Assembly: GCA_026214975.1 (NCBI GenBank)
Contig: CM047808.1
Coordinates: forward strand, 3,647,262-3,711,261
DNA from: Gentiana macrophylla
Taxonomy: Eukaryota; Streptophyta; Magnoliopsida; Gentianales; Gentianaceae
Direction: 5' to 3'
DNA length: 64,000 nt
The first letter of the stretch is position 1. Each line of letters opens with the position of its first letter. The notes beneath the pieces are model-generated. The model had not been told where the DNA came from and searched no databases. It was given only the letters and a program-made list of their open reading frames with translations. Of the stretch, positions 1-9,989 are shown piece by piece. A program made the translations under genes and the position numbers.

Positions 1-40
1 TTATGTGAAAATTAGGTTTTTCCCTTTTAGAGTCTTTAGT

Positions 41-378
41 ATCATATTTAATATAATAATTGCGTTTAGACTTTTTATCATTTCAGATCTTTAGTATATG
101 TATATAATTGCTTTAGTATGATTTTTCTAATTTAATGGGTTTAGTATATGCATATGCCTAATATTACTGACAATGTAACCTAACCAAATGATGTGCATAT
201 GCATTAGCAAAATTATGTGCAAATAAGATATTTAATAGCCTTGTATCATATTTAATTCTCGGATTGCCTTTAATATCTTTAGTATATATGTATATAATTG
301 CCTTAATGTGATTTTTGTAATTTAATGGCTTAGTATATGCATATGCCTAATAGTACTGACAATGTAACCTAACCAAAT
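41..378. repeat. Imperfect tandem duplication, AT-rich, period about 190-200 bp
   Basis: Two copies of one AT-rich block lie head to tail. Both contain a TCATATTTAAT start, then CTTTAGTATATG, and end with the same run GACAATGTAACCTAACCAAAT (near 168-188 and 358-378). The copies differ by small indels and substitutions. No ORF or transposase motif is present. This could be flanking DNA outside the Mutator-like element that begins near 440, or the outer part of its terminal repeat. Confidence 0.7.
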
Positions 379-391
379 ACGACGGTGACGA

Positions 392-428
392 AATAACACA
401 TAACACATAACACATAACACATAACACA
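392..428. repeat. (ATAACAC)n minisatellite
   Basis: About five perfect copies of the heptamer ATAACAC, directly outside the region that resembles the MULE-2 terminus. A simple repeat with no coding content. Confidence 0.85.
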
Positions 429-479
429 AATAAGAACGAACAACGACAATAACATCAACGACTTCCGTTCTGCCTTATG

Positions 480-770
480 GTGAAAGCCTCGACCCGAAAG
501 GGAGGTTCTTGTAGGTCTAGGTTGTTTTCGATTCCACTCATTCCTTCTCACCAGTTATGGCCTTCCTCGTGCCTGCAAGAAATGAGGTCCTATAGGACAG
601 CTTGTAGAGGATTTGTAGGTTCTCTTGTTCATCTCTCCACTCAGCAGCTTGGTAAAGCCTCAGCCGGAAGTGAGGCATCCTGTAGATTATGTATTTCAGT
701 GCTGTTTCGCCGGAATCGTCCGGCATCTCCATCACTCCTCCCGTCGTGGCACCGCCGTACCTTAAACTTC
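480..770 (+). mobile_element. MULE-1 terminal/subterminal region
   Basis: This stretch shares several blocks, in the same order, with 53780-54060 at the outer edge of MULE-2: a GTTTTCGATTCC block, a hairpin of the form CCTCA-CCGGAAG-TGAGG, and a segment ending in CCGGCATCT. Both read inward into their element, as expected of terminal inverted repeats. The ORF that spans it is dismissed because the other copy does not keep it open. Confidence 0.55.
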
Positions 771-1111
771 TAACAACCGGAAATTCAACAAAATCACACT
801 AAGATCCAAACAAACAAAACATCCCCGTAACTTGGATAATGAATGACTACACTAATTTCCAATCTTATGTATATGTATACTGTCACGAACGGATATGCAC
901 GTGTATGTGTGCAAATGTGTGTGTCTGTTTGTTTCATATATATATATATATATAAGATTATATACGTAGAAGTTGTCATTATATTTATATGTATGTGTGT
1001 GTACAATTTCCCTATATATAGGTATACACACACACCTATACTTACACGGACCTATTTCAAAGTTTCAAATTAATTGTGGATACTGACGAGTGGTTATTGA
1101 TTTTTTCTCAG
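771..1111. other. Untranslated leader/intron of MULE-1 with GT and TA microsatellites
   Basis: No coding signal. It holds (TA)n near 938-954 and GT/CA runs near 900-930 and 1020-1040. It ends in a pyrimidine-rich tract and CAG at 1109-1111, a plausible 3' splice site in front of the transposase exon. Confidence 0.5.
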
Positions 1112-1230
1112 GTGACAACATGTTGGGTATATCATTTACTTTGAATGGGAAGTGGAATCACAAATCCGGTAAAGAATGGTCTTATTCGAATGGAACCGCT
1201 TATATCACTGTTCGGAGGATTTTGCATCAC
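1112..1230 (+). pseudogene. MULE-1 transposase, N-terminal exon, cut off by an Athila insertion
   Basis: After a polypyrimidine-CAG acceptor, an ATG at 1120 opens a frame reading MLGISFTLNGKW followed by a tryptophan/tyrosine-rich stretch, the usual N-terminal style of plant MuDR-type transposases. The frame is broken at 1226-1230 (ATCAC), where the LTR element begins. The remainder of the N-terminal domain resumes at 14982-14986 with the same ATCAC. Joining the flanks also needs a 1-nt frame change, so the gene has decayed independently of the insertion. Confidence 0.65.
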
Positions 1231-2979
1231 TAAACAAAAAGAAAATTTATAAACCCTAACCTATATGCAAAACTAACTCCTAACCGGCCGAATACCGGGT
1301 TGTTGATAGTAGAGCGAGATAAGTAAGGGGTCGATCCACAGGGAATTGGGATGTTGAATCTAATTTCACTAATTCCTTTCAATTGTTACTTAGGAAAAAC
1401 GAATAAACGAAAGAACAAATAAAATAAATGAAAGAGCAACTAAAATAAATCTAACCTAAGAAACATAAAAACAATCTAAACTAAAGACATGGAAACATCA
1501 AACAACCAATATACAAACCTATGTGATCTCAATCCTAGTTCATCTCATGATTTTAATTTAAGTTGTGGTTTCACCTTATCACGAGATATAAACCCCTAAT
1601 TCCTTAGTGAATTTAATCTCAAGCTACGGATTCCTAATTCCTTAGTAAATCCAATTTATCAATCTCTCATCTTCCGAATGTTGAGACTGATTTTCAATAC
1701 AAAACTCGGTGTAGATTCAAATTACTCTCGTATAATCGAATCTAACAACCTAGAAAATTAACTCATTAATCTGTCACTAATTAACGGCTAAAGATCTCAT
1801 CTTTCTATGGTGATCTAGTCTACTCAACTTCCGTATTTTGTAAACGTATCAATAGCAAACAATCTTCCGATGTAATTCACATAATAGCATCAAAGATCAT
1901 AGAAAGAATACAAAACAAATTAAACATCATGAAAATAAATAAAGGACTGAATAAATTAAAAGATTAAACTCACATAGTTTTGGTACATTGGATGAACTCC
2001 ACGGATCAACAACGAAATAAACGGAAGAAACTACATCTAATCTAACCCCGGATCACCCGAGCACAAGGCTCGGGTGACCGGCCTTGAAGCCTCACAGACT
2101 TGCCGCTGCTGCTGTATGAATGCCGCAGGAAATATTGTGTGAATTATTGTGTATTATTTAGGGTTGCATGCAGGCTGTTTAAATAGAGGTATAGGTCGGT
2201 TGCTACAGTAAATAATTGCGGCTGGAATATTAATTAGATTATTAGAGTTTTGCTTGCATGTCGGCTGTTCAATGCCTAAGTCAGTGCTGCTCCAATTGGC
2301 CTTGAACGCTCGTTTGATGCAATTCCCTGAAGACTGTAAACTGAAGCTTCGATTGGAATAAAACTTCTAAAATCTATATCTTGAGTTGTAGACCTCCAAA
2401 AATTATGATCCGAATGTCATAATTAAGCTCTCGGAAAACTCTACAACTTTCATTAAGGACTCTTCTTCAGAAAACGCCTTTTTTGACTAGCCCGTCGTAT
2501 TACGTGTCTTTTCGGGATTTTCCAATACCACAGCATCATTATCCAAACTTGTAACGCTCATATCTCGGGCCTCGTAAGTCGGAATGAAGTGATTCAAAAT
2601 CCTGTAGAATCCTCTCTTCAAACACTACAACTCTTCTCTTGAGGTCGAGAGTCAAATCAGTGTATATCATATCAAGAACTGCATCGGAAGTTCGGCTGCT
2701 TGGAAGCTTCATTCCAAGCTTTATCCCCATCTTCATCCTCTTCCAAGTCAAAAACATGTATCTACATTGCATCCAAACACCACAAAAACGTAACAATATC
2801 CGAAACCATATAAAACAATCAAATAATCGTATAAATTGATACGTTTTCATATTTAACTCTTTAAATCACCATTCACTCAATATTTCACTATAAACCTCGA
2901 ATTCTATGAAAATCATACGTATATGGGGGAAATTGAGGTGAAATATATCCTTAAAAGCATTACAATTTGACCCTTAACA
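1231..2979 (-). repeat. Athila-1 3' LTR (divergent, terminal TG missing)
   Basis: It ends in CCTTAACA before the polypurine tract, as do the other Athila-family LTRs here. The outer end begins TAAACAA, which aligns to an internal position about 24 bases into the 5' LTR; the canonical TGTCCCGG start is absent. The U3 part around 2540-2700 is close to 61590-61740 in the third element but unlike the 5' LTR of its own element. The GGACGN2CGTCC palindromes of the sister LTRs are almost gone (a vestige near 2304). A hairpin CCCGAGC-N5-GCTCGGG lies near 2056-2074. The boundary rests on the ATCAC duplication. Confidence 0.65.
2157..2186 (-). promoter_or_regulatory. LTR core promoter: TATA box plus telo-box
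   Basis: On the minus strand CTATTTAAA (2186-2178) is followed about 20 nt downstream by AACCCTAAA (2165-2157). The same arrangement occurs in the other four Athila-family LTRs of this window, which supports it as the start of R. Telo-boxes near plant transcription starts are established; activity of this copy is inferred. Confidence 0.5.
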
Positions 2980-3018
2980 ACTCCCCCACACTTAAAAACT
3001 CAACATGTCCTCATGTTG
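2980..3018 (-). other. Polypurine tract and adjacent hairpin (module 2 type)
   Basis: The minus strand reads AAGTGTGGGGGAGT directly upstream of the 3' LTR, the position of plus-strand priming. Next to it is a perfect hairpin with 7-bp arms CAACATG/CATGTTG and loop TCCT (3001-3018). The same tract-plus-hairpin occurs at 63321-63355 and, imperfectly, at 25858-25894. In those two elements it is a second, internal copy; here it abuts the LTR. Confidence 0.75.
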
Positions 3019-3426
3019 TGCAGAAAGGAAAATGAGAAGAACTTAGCTGGATTCGCGTAGAAAACCGAGCCGTTGGTCAGGCTGGAGCATGAAAAGGCCA
3101 ACGCTCGCAACAAGCGTGGAAAAAAACGTCCAGACGTAACTCAACGAGTACTCGACAAAAACCACCTCTGCAACACTCGAGAAGACAGAAAACTCGGGGG
3201 AAATGGGGTATAATATGGCAGTAGAGATAATAATTCAAACGGATGAAAAAAATACGACCATCAAATAAATATGTCAACACAAGTCACAGAACGAGCAACC
3301 AGAAAGTATATGAACCATGAATAGCAACCAAAAGGAAAGTAACAAACTGTATAGGTACAGCCAAATCGAATGAAATGTATCAAAAAGTGCAACATCAACC
3401 AGAAAAGGGATAAAGCGAATGAAAAC
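3019..3426. other. Untranslated region between extra ORF and 3' LTR
   Basis: No convincing ORF. The sequence is similar to 63360-63840 of the third Athila-family element, so it is a shared 3' untranslated segment rather than unique DNA. Confidence 0.5.
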
Positions 3427-5002
3427 TCAAGGGGGCCTCGGAGTCGTCTCAGCAACAGGAACAGCGGCAACAGTAGGATCAGCAACCGGAGAAGGATCTG
3501 TGGAAGGGACACCAGCTGTAGATGCAGTCTGTGTAGGCTCCGGCTGTGCAGCAGAAGACGGGGCAGTGGCTACTGGGATGTCCTCATCAACCTGATCATC
3601 AGGCCTCTTTACCGCCTCAAGCATCTCACCGATCACGGTCTCAATAGGATCAGAGAATACGAACTCCATGTCACTCTCCTCAAAAATACTCATGTTCCTC
3701 GGCTTTTTCCCCTCCACAACACACTTGAGCACTGACATGATGTTCTTCTGCCCCTCGTGAAGCTCCACCATCCAATCCCGGAGGCTATTCGCCATACTAT
3801 ATCGTGGTTCCGCGCCGCTCGCGTCGACAAAGTAGACCAAGAAGGGCCCGCGGAAGGTGCTATGGTGGGAACCGGCTCAGGTGTTGTAGTCCCAACCTTC
3901 TCTCTACGAATGGGGGGATAACTCTTTGTTTTGTGATCCGATGTATACTCAGCAACCCCCGCATCCAAACATAACTGATGAATCAAATGCGGAACTATCA
4001 AACTCCGTGTATATACTTTCTGGTTCATGGAAATTTCATCGAATAAAGCTTGACCTACATCAACATTCAATCCGAAAGCCAATGCGTACAACATCCCAAG
4101 ATCACTAATCTGAAAGTGAGTAAGATTATTCTTCGGGATCAAACGACTCTGAATAAAACGGCATTGGACTCTCCAATCTTCGGTCCATGTCGTAGTGACT
4201 AACTCTTTCCTCGCACCAGAGGGCCTCAATACCCACGCCACATCCGGACAAACCTTTAACCGCAATTCCTCCATAGGATCCCGACCATCCTCATTTTGCC
4301 TCCTAGCAATCTCCTCTTTATAGTCTAAACCCTCGAAAACAGGCAACTTGTATTTCTCATTTATGACCTTCACAGAGAAAGGAACCTTAACACCTCGTAC
4401 CATAACATACTCGTGATCTAGGTCCGCCTCAGAAAAGTTGGCATAGAATTCACGGACGATAGAATCATTTACATGAGTAGATGGAACTTGTGTCAAGGCA
4501 GACCACTTCCTAGCCCGTAACATGTTAGCGAACGCCGGATCAACTTGTGAAACTTTCACCTCTCTATCAAAAATCGACTCTGGTAGAGTAATGCCTAGTG
4601 TAGGCACCATAAGCTAAAGGATTGACAAATCGGCGAGGCATCGAAAGAGGGATAACAGCCTTAGACTTCTTCTTAGGAGGTGCTCGCGGCTCAGGTTCTT
4701 CTCGCACAACGTTCTCCTCACCACCCTCAACTCTAGACGGCACGGCTCTAGACGACTCCTCACCTCGGGTACCTCGAGACATTCTAATGAGAGGACCTCA
4801 TCGCCTTCCTCGCCTGAGTGGAGGAAGAATCATCCCGTAAATTGGTCCCAGCCCGTTGAGATGTTCGGGGGGGTTGATCTCTAAAGACTACGCCGCTGTT
4901 CGGGTCCAGTTGGGATGGATCAAACTCAGGACGTTTACGTTTACCGCTCTCCCTAGCCAAACCTTTACCGTAACGCTTCACAATTTCCTTCTTACGCACC
5001 AT
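3427..5002 (-). pseudogene. Extra Athila ORF, putative plant transposon protein domain (PF20167-like), env-like position
   Basis: An ATG at 5002 opens a basic N-terminus (MVRKKEIVKRYGKG, later KRKRP and KKKSK, possible nuclear signals). Stops near 4783 and frame changes near 4570-4610 and 3840 break it. The middle part (4610-3900) has the signature SIVREFYAN, then a VRGVKVPFS block and a W/C-rich stretch, the pattern I associate with the 'putative plant transposon protein' domain. The C-terminus (3840-3427) is acidic, then proline/threonine/alanine-rich and low complexity. It sits between pol and the 3' LTR, where Athila elements carry env-like ORFs; I see no clear transmembrane segment. A second copy starts at the window's right edge (63844-64000) and keeps the same Pro/Thr-rich tail. 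Its function is unknown. Confidence 0.65.
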
Positions 5003-5606
5003 CGTCAAACTTATAATGAGACTAAACCATTCACACAAATGGTTACCCGTTTATCGTCCAAATCGGGATTTCAAGTCAACAAAAATACCCAAACAAACAC
5101 CACAAAAGGACCACACCATCCACAACCGCCATAAGAACACCATATCATCATCATAACCAGGATTTGGGGAAGAGAAGAGCAACAAAAGAAAATTAAAACA
5201 AAGATGAGCGCATATTCAAGAAAATGAGTCGAGCCGAAGATCGAACTCTCAAAAACTTGAATGGAATCGAGAAAAGTTGCTATAGACTTACCAAATGCTA
5301 TGTGAGGATGATGATCGAATGGATTAGAAGCCCAGAAACACCAAGATTGGCCCCCAAAATTTGAAATTTTGTCCAAATGGCCGCACTGAATAATCTCCGA
5401 TTCTTCAAATTTCGTTGATTGTTGGAGAGAATGGACTAGATGAATGAAAAGAAGGTGCAAGGAGCGTTCTTTTGCAACAAGAATCGCCAAATTTGGTTTA
5501 GAAATGAAGATTTGAGGTTTGGAGGAGGGGAGGAGTCGGGTTCGCCGTTTGAAAATCACAGAAAATGAGGGTTCACGCCTAGAGCTGGTATATATAGGCC
5601 TGGAAC
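5003..5606. other. Untranslated spacer upstream of the extra ORF
   Basis: A 162-aa minus ORF overlaps here but has no recognisable domain, so I treat the region as untranslated leader of the extra ORF. Nothing else is visible. Confidence 0.4.
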
Positions 5607-5840
5607 GGACGCTCGTCCATCCTTACGGACGGGCGTTCACTTGTAACCGCATGAACTGGACGGGCGTCCATAATTTTAGACGCTCGTCCATGTGGCATTT
5701 TTACATTCAGGATAGGAGGGAGTGTTTCAGACGGGCGTCCACTATAGTGGACGGGCGTCCATAAAAACAAGCACTCTGGACGGGCGTCCATCTAGATTGA
5801 GGTCCGGACGGGCGTCCAGTTCATGTGAACGGGCGTCCAT
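5607..5840. repeat. Array of short palindromes GGACG-NN-CGTCC (about nine copies)
   Basis: About nine copies of a 12-14-bp imperfect palindrome (TGGACG-GG-CGTCCA and variants such as GGACGCTCGTCC) lie in 234 bp with irregular 10-45-nt spacers. Arms are well conserved and spacers are not. Two copies are nearly back to back around 5729-5761. The array is untranslated, lying between the extra ORF and the 131-aa ORF. The same motif recurs at six other places in Athila-family elements of this window. Confidence 0.85.
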
Positions 5841-5979
5841 CAGAGAAACTCACAAAATTCCAATTTTTTCACACATAAGGAAATAAAATCGATAGTTTTT
5901 ATTAATACTTGATAAAATTCAAACGAGTACAATAATGACATAACGAAGACATAAAAACAAAAAAAACATAACTTAAACA
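5841..5979. other. A-rich spacer
   Basis: Adenine-rich untranslated sequence between the palindrome array and the first double-hairpin module. No feature recognised. Confidence 0.4.
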
Positions 5980-6028
5980 GTAGGTTGCCTCCTACTCAGC
6001 GCTTTCATTTTTACGTCGGAGCTCGACG
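5980..6028 (-). other. Double-hairpin module, copy 1
   Basis: Two short hairpins flank the core AGCGCTTT: GTAGG-N6-CCTAC (5980-5995) and CGTCG-N5-CGACG (6014-6028). The same arrangement recurs at 6572-6620 with paired (compensatory) changes in both stems. It lies just beyond the 3' end of the 131-aa ORF (the ORF is on the minus strand). Palindromic stems make the coding strand ambiguous; the minus strand is that of the element's transcript. Confidence 0.6.
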
Positions 6029-6055
6029 AAGACAAAACTAACTAAGAAACAATAG

Positions 6056-6451
6056 CTAGTCCTCATAAAGCTCTGCCCAGTCTATAACCCTGATAAAACG
6101 ACGGAGTAAATCAACAGCCGGAGGAAAGTCATAGTCATCCTGAACACCCCAATCATCATCAGCTGCCTCTTCACCCTGGAAATGCTCATCCTGCAGTACT
6201 AGGGCTAAATCCGTCAGCATTGCATCGTTAAGGATCCGGTACGGTCTTCCTAAAGCTGCCTGCAACTCCTCAATGGTAAAATCTTCACCCCCCGAGCATC
6301 GGGGAACAATGAGAACATAAGCGGCGATCCTGACGCGGGTAAGAATATCTATATCTATATCCGAACTATCGTGCCCCAGTCCATCCGAAGCGGTGAGAAG
6401 GGAAATCCTACTAATGAGAGGGAACTCCTCTGGCAAAATACCGTACTCCAT
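6056..6451 (-). CDS. Unrecognised 131-aa ORF between integrase and extra ORF
   Basis: An uninterrupted ORF with ATG at 6451 and stop at 6056. The product is acidic, with a DIDIDIL stretch near residue 32 and a D/E-rich centre (EEAADDDWG) near residue 97. There are no cysteine motifs, signal peptide or membrane segment. I do not recognise it. It is bracketed by the two double-hairpin modules (5980-6028 and 6572-6620), which suggests that module-ORF-module is a unit of the element's 3' region. It is one of the few ORFs of Athila-1 that is not broken. It could also be a chance ORF. Confidence 0.4.
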   Translation of the reverse strand: MEYGILPEEFPLISRISLLTASDGLGHDSSDIDIDILTRVRIAAYVLIVPRCSGGEDFTIEELQAALGRPYRILNDAMLTDLALVLQDEHFQGEEAADDDWGVQDDYDFPPAVDLLRRFIRVIDWAELYED

Positions 6452-6571
6452 ATCTAACTGAATGCTAAACTGATAAGAACAGACAAAACTTAATTAGACT
6501 TAGCTTAAAGCATGAACAACTACAGCAAAAAGATAGACACACAAAGAGAGTAACTAATATAATACGGATAT

Positions 6572-6620
6572 CTAGGATGCCTCCTAGTAGCGCTTTTGGT
6601 TTATGTCGTTAGCTCGACAT
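6572..6620 (-). other. Double-hairpin module, copy 2
   Basis: Hairpin CTAGGA-TGCC-TCCTAG (6572-6587), core AGCGCTTT, then ATGTCG-N6-CGACAT (6603-6620). Relative to copy 1, the outer pair G-C of stem 1 has become C-G, and in stem 2 C-G has become T-A, so pairing is kept. It lies between the 5' end of the 131-aa ORF and the end of pol. Confidence 0.6.
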
Positions 6621-6714
6621 AGTGTAAGCTCACTGATCCGGCCATTTGACTTTTCTCGCCACCACTACCTCGTGTAAGCTCGATCGATGGTGTGGGCTGC
6701 AGAAACTTGACATC

Positions 6715-7116
6715 TCACACATGGGGAAAAGTTTTAATAGCCCTCCACATACGCTTGAACCTCCCCATAGGTGACCTCTTCATACTCTGAGTCCTCTGAT
6801 GACGCTTCAACTGTCGCTCCCTTTCAAACTCTTCCATATCTGCACTACCTGCTAGAACTTCTTCAGACAGATCACTACCGTCATCCTCGGAGAACAAGTT
6901 GGGTGATAACTCGTCAAATTCTTCGACTCGAGTAACACCACATCCGAGAATATCGAGAAATTTAACAATCAAAGATGCCTCTTTAGGTTCACCGATATAG
7001 TGTTTGCACCTTTGACCGTTGACTCGAAACGGATCACCGCTATAACCACGAAGTTCTAGAACGCCTCCAGGAATGATTTGGAGAATCTCGAAAGGGCCGG
7101 ACCAACGAGTCCTCAA
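6715..7116 (-). pseudogene. Athila-1 integrase C-terminal region
   Basis: It begins with RTRWSGPFEI and a valine/leucine-rich strand ending FRVNGQRCKHY, the small barrel that closes integrase in Athila-type pol (typically R-x-RWSGPF and FKVNGQRLKHY). The rest is an acidic then very basic tail. It is separated from the integrase core by a frame change near 7140-7236, so pol is broken here. No chromodomain is seen, as expected for Athila. Confidence 0.7.
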
Positions 7117-7235
7117 CTTTCCAGAAACAAATGTAACCTAGAATTGTAGAGAGAACTTGTTCGCCGACTCAATTCTCGCTTCTTAATTTCGCATCATGGA
7201 GCGATTTCATCTTATCTTTGCCGATCCTGGCACTT

Positions 7236-8200
7236 TCATAGGCCTGGAGTCCGAACTCGTCGGCTTTCGTGTAATCTGCTTTGTAGTCGATGTTTCCCAC
7301 AAGATTGGGAATCAAAGTTCAGAAACTTTGTAGCCCAATACGCTCTATGCTCTAACTCGACAGGCAGATGACACGGTTTCCCGTAGACCATTTGATATGG
7401 TGATGTACCCATAGGGGTTTTATAGGCGGTCCTATAAGCCCATAAGACATCATCCAACTTCAGACTCCAGTCCTTGCGATGACTTCTCACGCTTTTCTCG
7501 GGATCTTTTAATGCTTTGGTTGCTTCGCTCAACCTGACCGCTAGTCATCGGATGGTATGGGGTGCCGGTCTTATGGCGTACACCATACTTTTCGAGAACT
7601 TTTTCTAGAGGTCGGTTGCAAAAATGCGTTCCTTCATCACTGATCAAGGCTCGAGGACACCCAAATCTCACAAAGATATTCTTTTTTAGGAACTTCATGA
7701 CCGTTTTATGATCATTGTGAGGAGTGGCTACCGCCTCCACCCATTTCGAAACATAGTCGACGCAAACCAAGATGTATTTGTTACCGCAGAGGATGATGGG
7801 AAAGGTCCCATAAAATCGATACCCCATACATCAAAGACTTCGCACTCTAAGATGGGTTTCAAAGGCATGTCAAAACGCCTTGTTAGAGTTCCGGTTCTCG
7901 ACACCTATCGCAAGCTTTGCGAAAGCTTCGTGTCCTTAAAGATCGTAGGCCAATAGAAACCGGATGGAAGATCTTCGCAACCGTTTCCAAGGACCAAAGT
8001 GACCACACCGGGTCCGCTATGGCATTGCTCGATAATCTCTCGTTGCTCGGTTCGAGAACGCATCTCCTAAGCAAACCATCTTTGCGGATCTTGAACAAAT
8101 AAGGTTCATCCCAAACGAAATATTTCATATCGTAGAAGAACTTCTTCTTCTCCGATACGACATCTCGGGGGTCAAGGTAGCGGGCATGAAGGTAATTCAC
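7236..8200 (-). pseudogene. Athila-1 integrase: zinc-binding remnant and DDE core
   Basis: Minus strand, broken into two frames. The upstream part (8200-7883) includes WDEPYLFKI-R-DGLLRRCV, the segment around the H2C2 zinc-binding domain, badly decayed downstream. The core (7827-7236) shows the first Asp in [10 protein letters not shown], the second Asp in [10 protein letters not shown], and the Glu in GQVERSN, so the DDE triad is still readable. [16 protein letters not shown] follows, another conserved Ty3/gypsy integrase motif. Frame changes near 7500 and 7830 prevent a continuous product. The domain inserts the cDNA into host DNA. Confidence 0.85.
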
Positions 8201-8523
8201 AATGGAAGAATACCATGGAACATCGTGAGAGCGCCATCGATCAACATGATGTTTTCCGGAGGAAAGTAAAGATCTATATCTTCGTGATCACCCTTTTCCT
8301 CACTTATCATCCTAGAGACATGATCCGCCACTACGTTCTCACTGCCCTTCTTATCTTTGATTTGAACGTCAAATTCTTGGAGGGTCAGTATCCAACGCAG
8401 TAAGCGCGGTTTAGCTTCCTTTTTTGTCATGAGATAACGCAAGGCAGCGTGGTCAGTCCACACGATCACTTGAGCACCTAGCAAGTAACTACGGAACTTG
8501 TCCATAGCAAACACTACGGCCAA
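8197..8523 (-). pseudogene. Athila-1 RNase H domain
   Basis: Follows RT after a short break near 8524-8564. Visible motifs are [24 protein letters not shown] (with the catalytic-type Asp) and [11 protein letters not shown]. This domain removes RNA from the RNA-DNA hybrid. It is in a different frame from RT, so a frameshift separates them. Confidence 0.85.
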
Positions 8524-8564
8524 TAATTCCTTTTGGTAGTCGTATAGTTAACTTACGAAGGGGT

Positions 8565-9818
8565 TCAACGTGTGGTGGCGTAGTAGATAGGCTGGAACTT
8601 TCCTTCGATGCGCTGTCCTAAGACTGCACCAACAGCATAGTTGGATGCATCGCACATAAGTTCAAAGGGCAAGTTCCAGTCTGGCGATATAAGAATTGGA
8701 GCAGAGATCAGCCTACTCTTAAGCTCTTCAAACGCGCGCTTGCACTTCTCATCAAAATCAAAGGTAACGTCTTCTTTGAGTAAAGTAGACAGGGGTTTGG
8801 CAATCTTTGAAAAGTCCTGGATGAACCTCCTATAGAAGCCGACATGTCCGAGAAAACCTCGGACTTCCCGAACATTCTTAGGATAACTCATCTTCTCAAT
8901 AGCTTCTACCTTGGCCCTATCTACTTCTATACCTTTGGCGGACACTTTGTGGCCAAGGACTATACCTTCATCTACCATGAAATGGCATTTCTCCCAATTA
9001 AGCACTAAGTCCTTTTCCACACATCTAGACAACACATGATCAAGATTATCGAGGCAATCATCGAAGGATTGACCAAAGACCGAGAAATCATCCATAAAAA
9101 TCTCCATACACTTTTCAACCAGCCCGTCAAAGATTGCCATCATACACCTTTGAAAGGTGGTTGGGGCATTACAGAGACCAAATGGCATCCGCCTGTAGGC
9201 AAATGTACCATAGGGGCAGGTGAAGGTGGTCTTCTCTTGGTCAACAGGATCGATGGGTATCTGGAAATATCCTGAATATCCATCCAGGAAGCAGTAGAAT
9301 GCGTGCCCCGCCAGGCGCTCAAGCATCTGGTCAATGAATGGAAGAGGAAAATGATCTTTCAGTGTGACCTCATTGAGTTTTCTATAGTCAATACAGACCC
9401 GATAGCCTGTGACGAGCCTCAATGCTATCTCTTCTCCCTTCTCATTCTTCTCAATAGTAATTCCACCCTTTTTGGGAACTACTTGAGTTGGGGATACCCA
9501 CTCACTGTCTGCAATGGCGTATATGATACCCATATCTAGAAGCTTGATAATTTCCTTCTTGACTACCTCTTGCATGTGAGGGTTGAGTCTTCTCTGAGGC
9601 TGTCTAACTCGTTTTGCACCCTCCTCAGTCTTGATCTTGTGCATACAGATGTCGGGAGATATCCCTCGGATATCTCCCACCTGCCATCCAAAGGCTTTTT
9701 CATTTTTGCGCAGACGGTTAACAGTTTTAGCTCTTCCATACGAGAAAGGTTGGCCAGAGATGATCAAAGGAAGCTTGTCACCTTCTCTTAGAAACACATA
9801 CTTAAGATGTTTAGGCAA
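8565..9818 (-). pseudogene. Athila-1 reverse transcriptase
   Basis: 417 codons without a stop, the best-kept part of the element. From the N-terminus: a linker ending AFGWQVGDIRGISP; fingers motif WVSPTQVVPKKGG; VCIDYRKLNEVT; FPLPFIDQMLERLAG; LDGYSGYFQIPI; the palm motif MPFGLCNAPTTFQRCM; and the catalytic FMDDFSVFG. Then come LSRCVEKDLVLNWEKCHFMV, GFLGHVGFYRRFI, and the tethering segment ending FELMCDASNYAVGAVLGQR. The insert between KKGG and DYRKLN is the Athila/Tat style. The domain copies element RNA into DNA. It is disconnected from protease and RNase H by frame breaks, so it is not expressed as part of a whole polyprotein. Confidence 0.93.
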
Positions 9819-9989
9819 CGGCTTCAGTACTCAAATCTCACGGGAGGATCCTCCACTTGATTTAAGATCACCACTCTTCAACTCAACATCGCCGAGCTTA
9901 CTTAGTGGTCCCACTTTGCCAAGGCTTCTTCTCTTAGCTCATCCTCGAAATCACCGCTAAATGGTCTAGATTGACCACACCACGACTAT

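Noticed and set aside
794..1073. Overlapping Tyr/Ile/Val-rich ORFs on both strands
   Set aside because: They are translations of TA and GT microsatellites.
2539..2850. 103-aa minus ORF in the Athila-1 3' LTR
   Set aside because: Lies in U3; the similar segment at 61590-61740 does not keep the same frame, so it is not a conserved gene.
3427..5002. Retroviral envelope gene
   Set aside because: Only the position fits; no signal peptide, fusion peptide or transmembrane helix is visible.
5071..5559. 162-aa minus ORF as a gene
   Set aside because: No domain, overlaps the untranslated region before the extra ORF, and its hydrophobic composition looks incidental.
5607..5840. CRISPR-like array of repeats
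   Set aside because: Repeats are 12-14 bp palindromes with irregular spacers, in plant retrotransposon DNA, without cas genes.
9036..9960. Plus-strand ORFs antisense to reverse transcriptase
   Set aside because: Shadows of a clear RT with all motifs on the minus strand.
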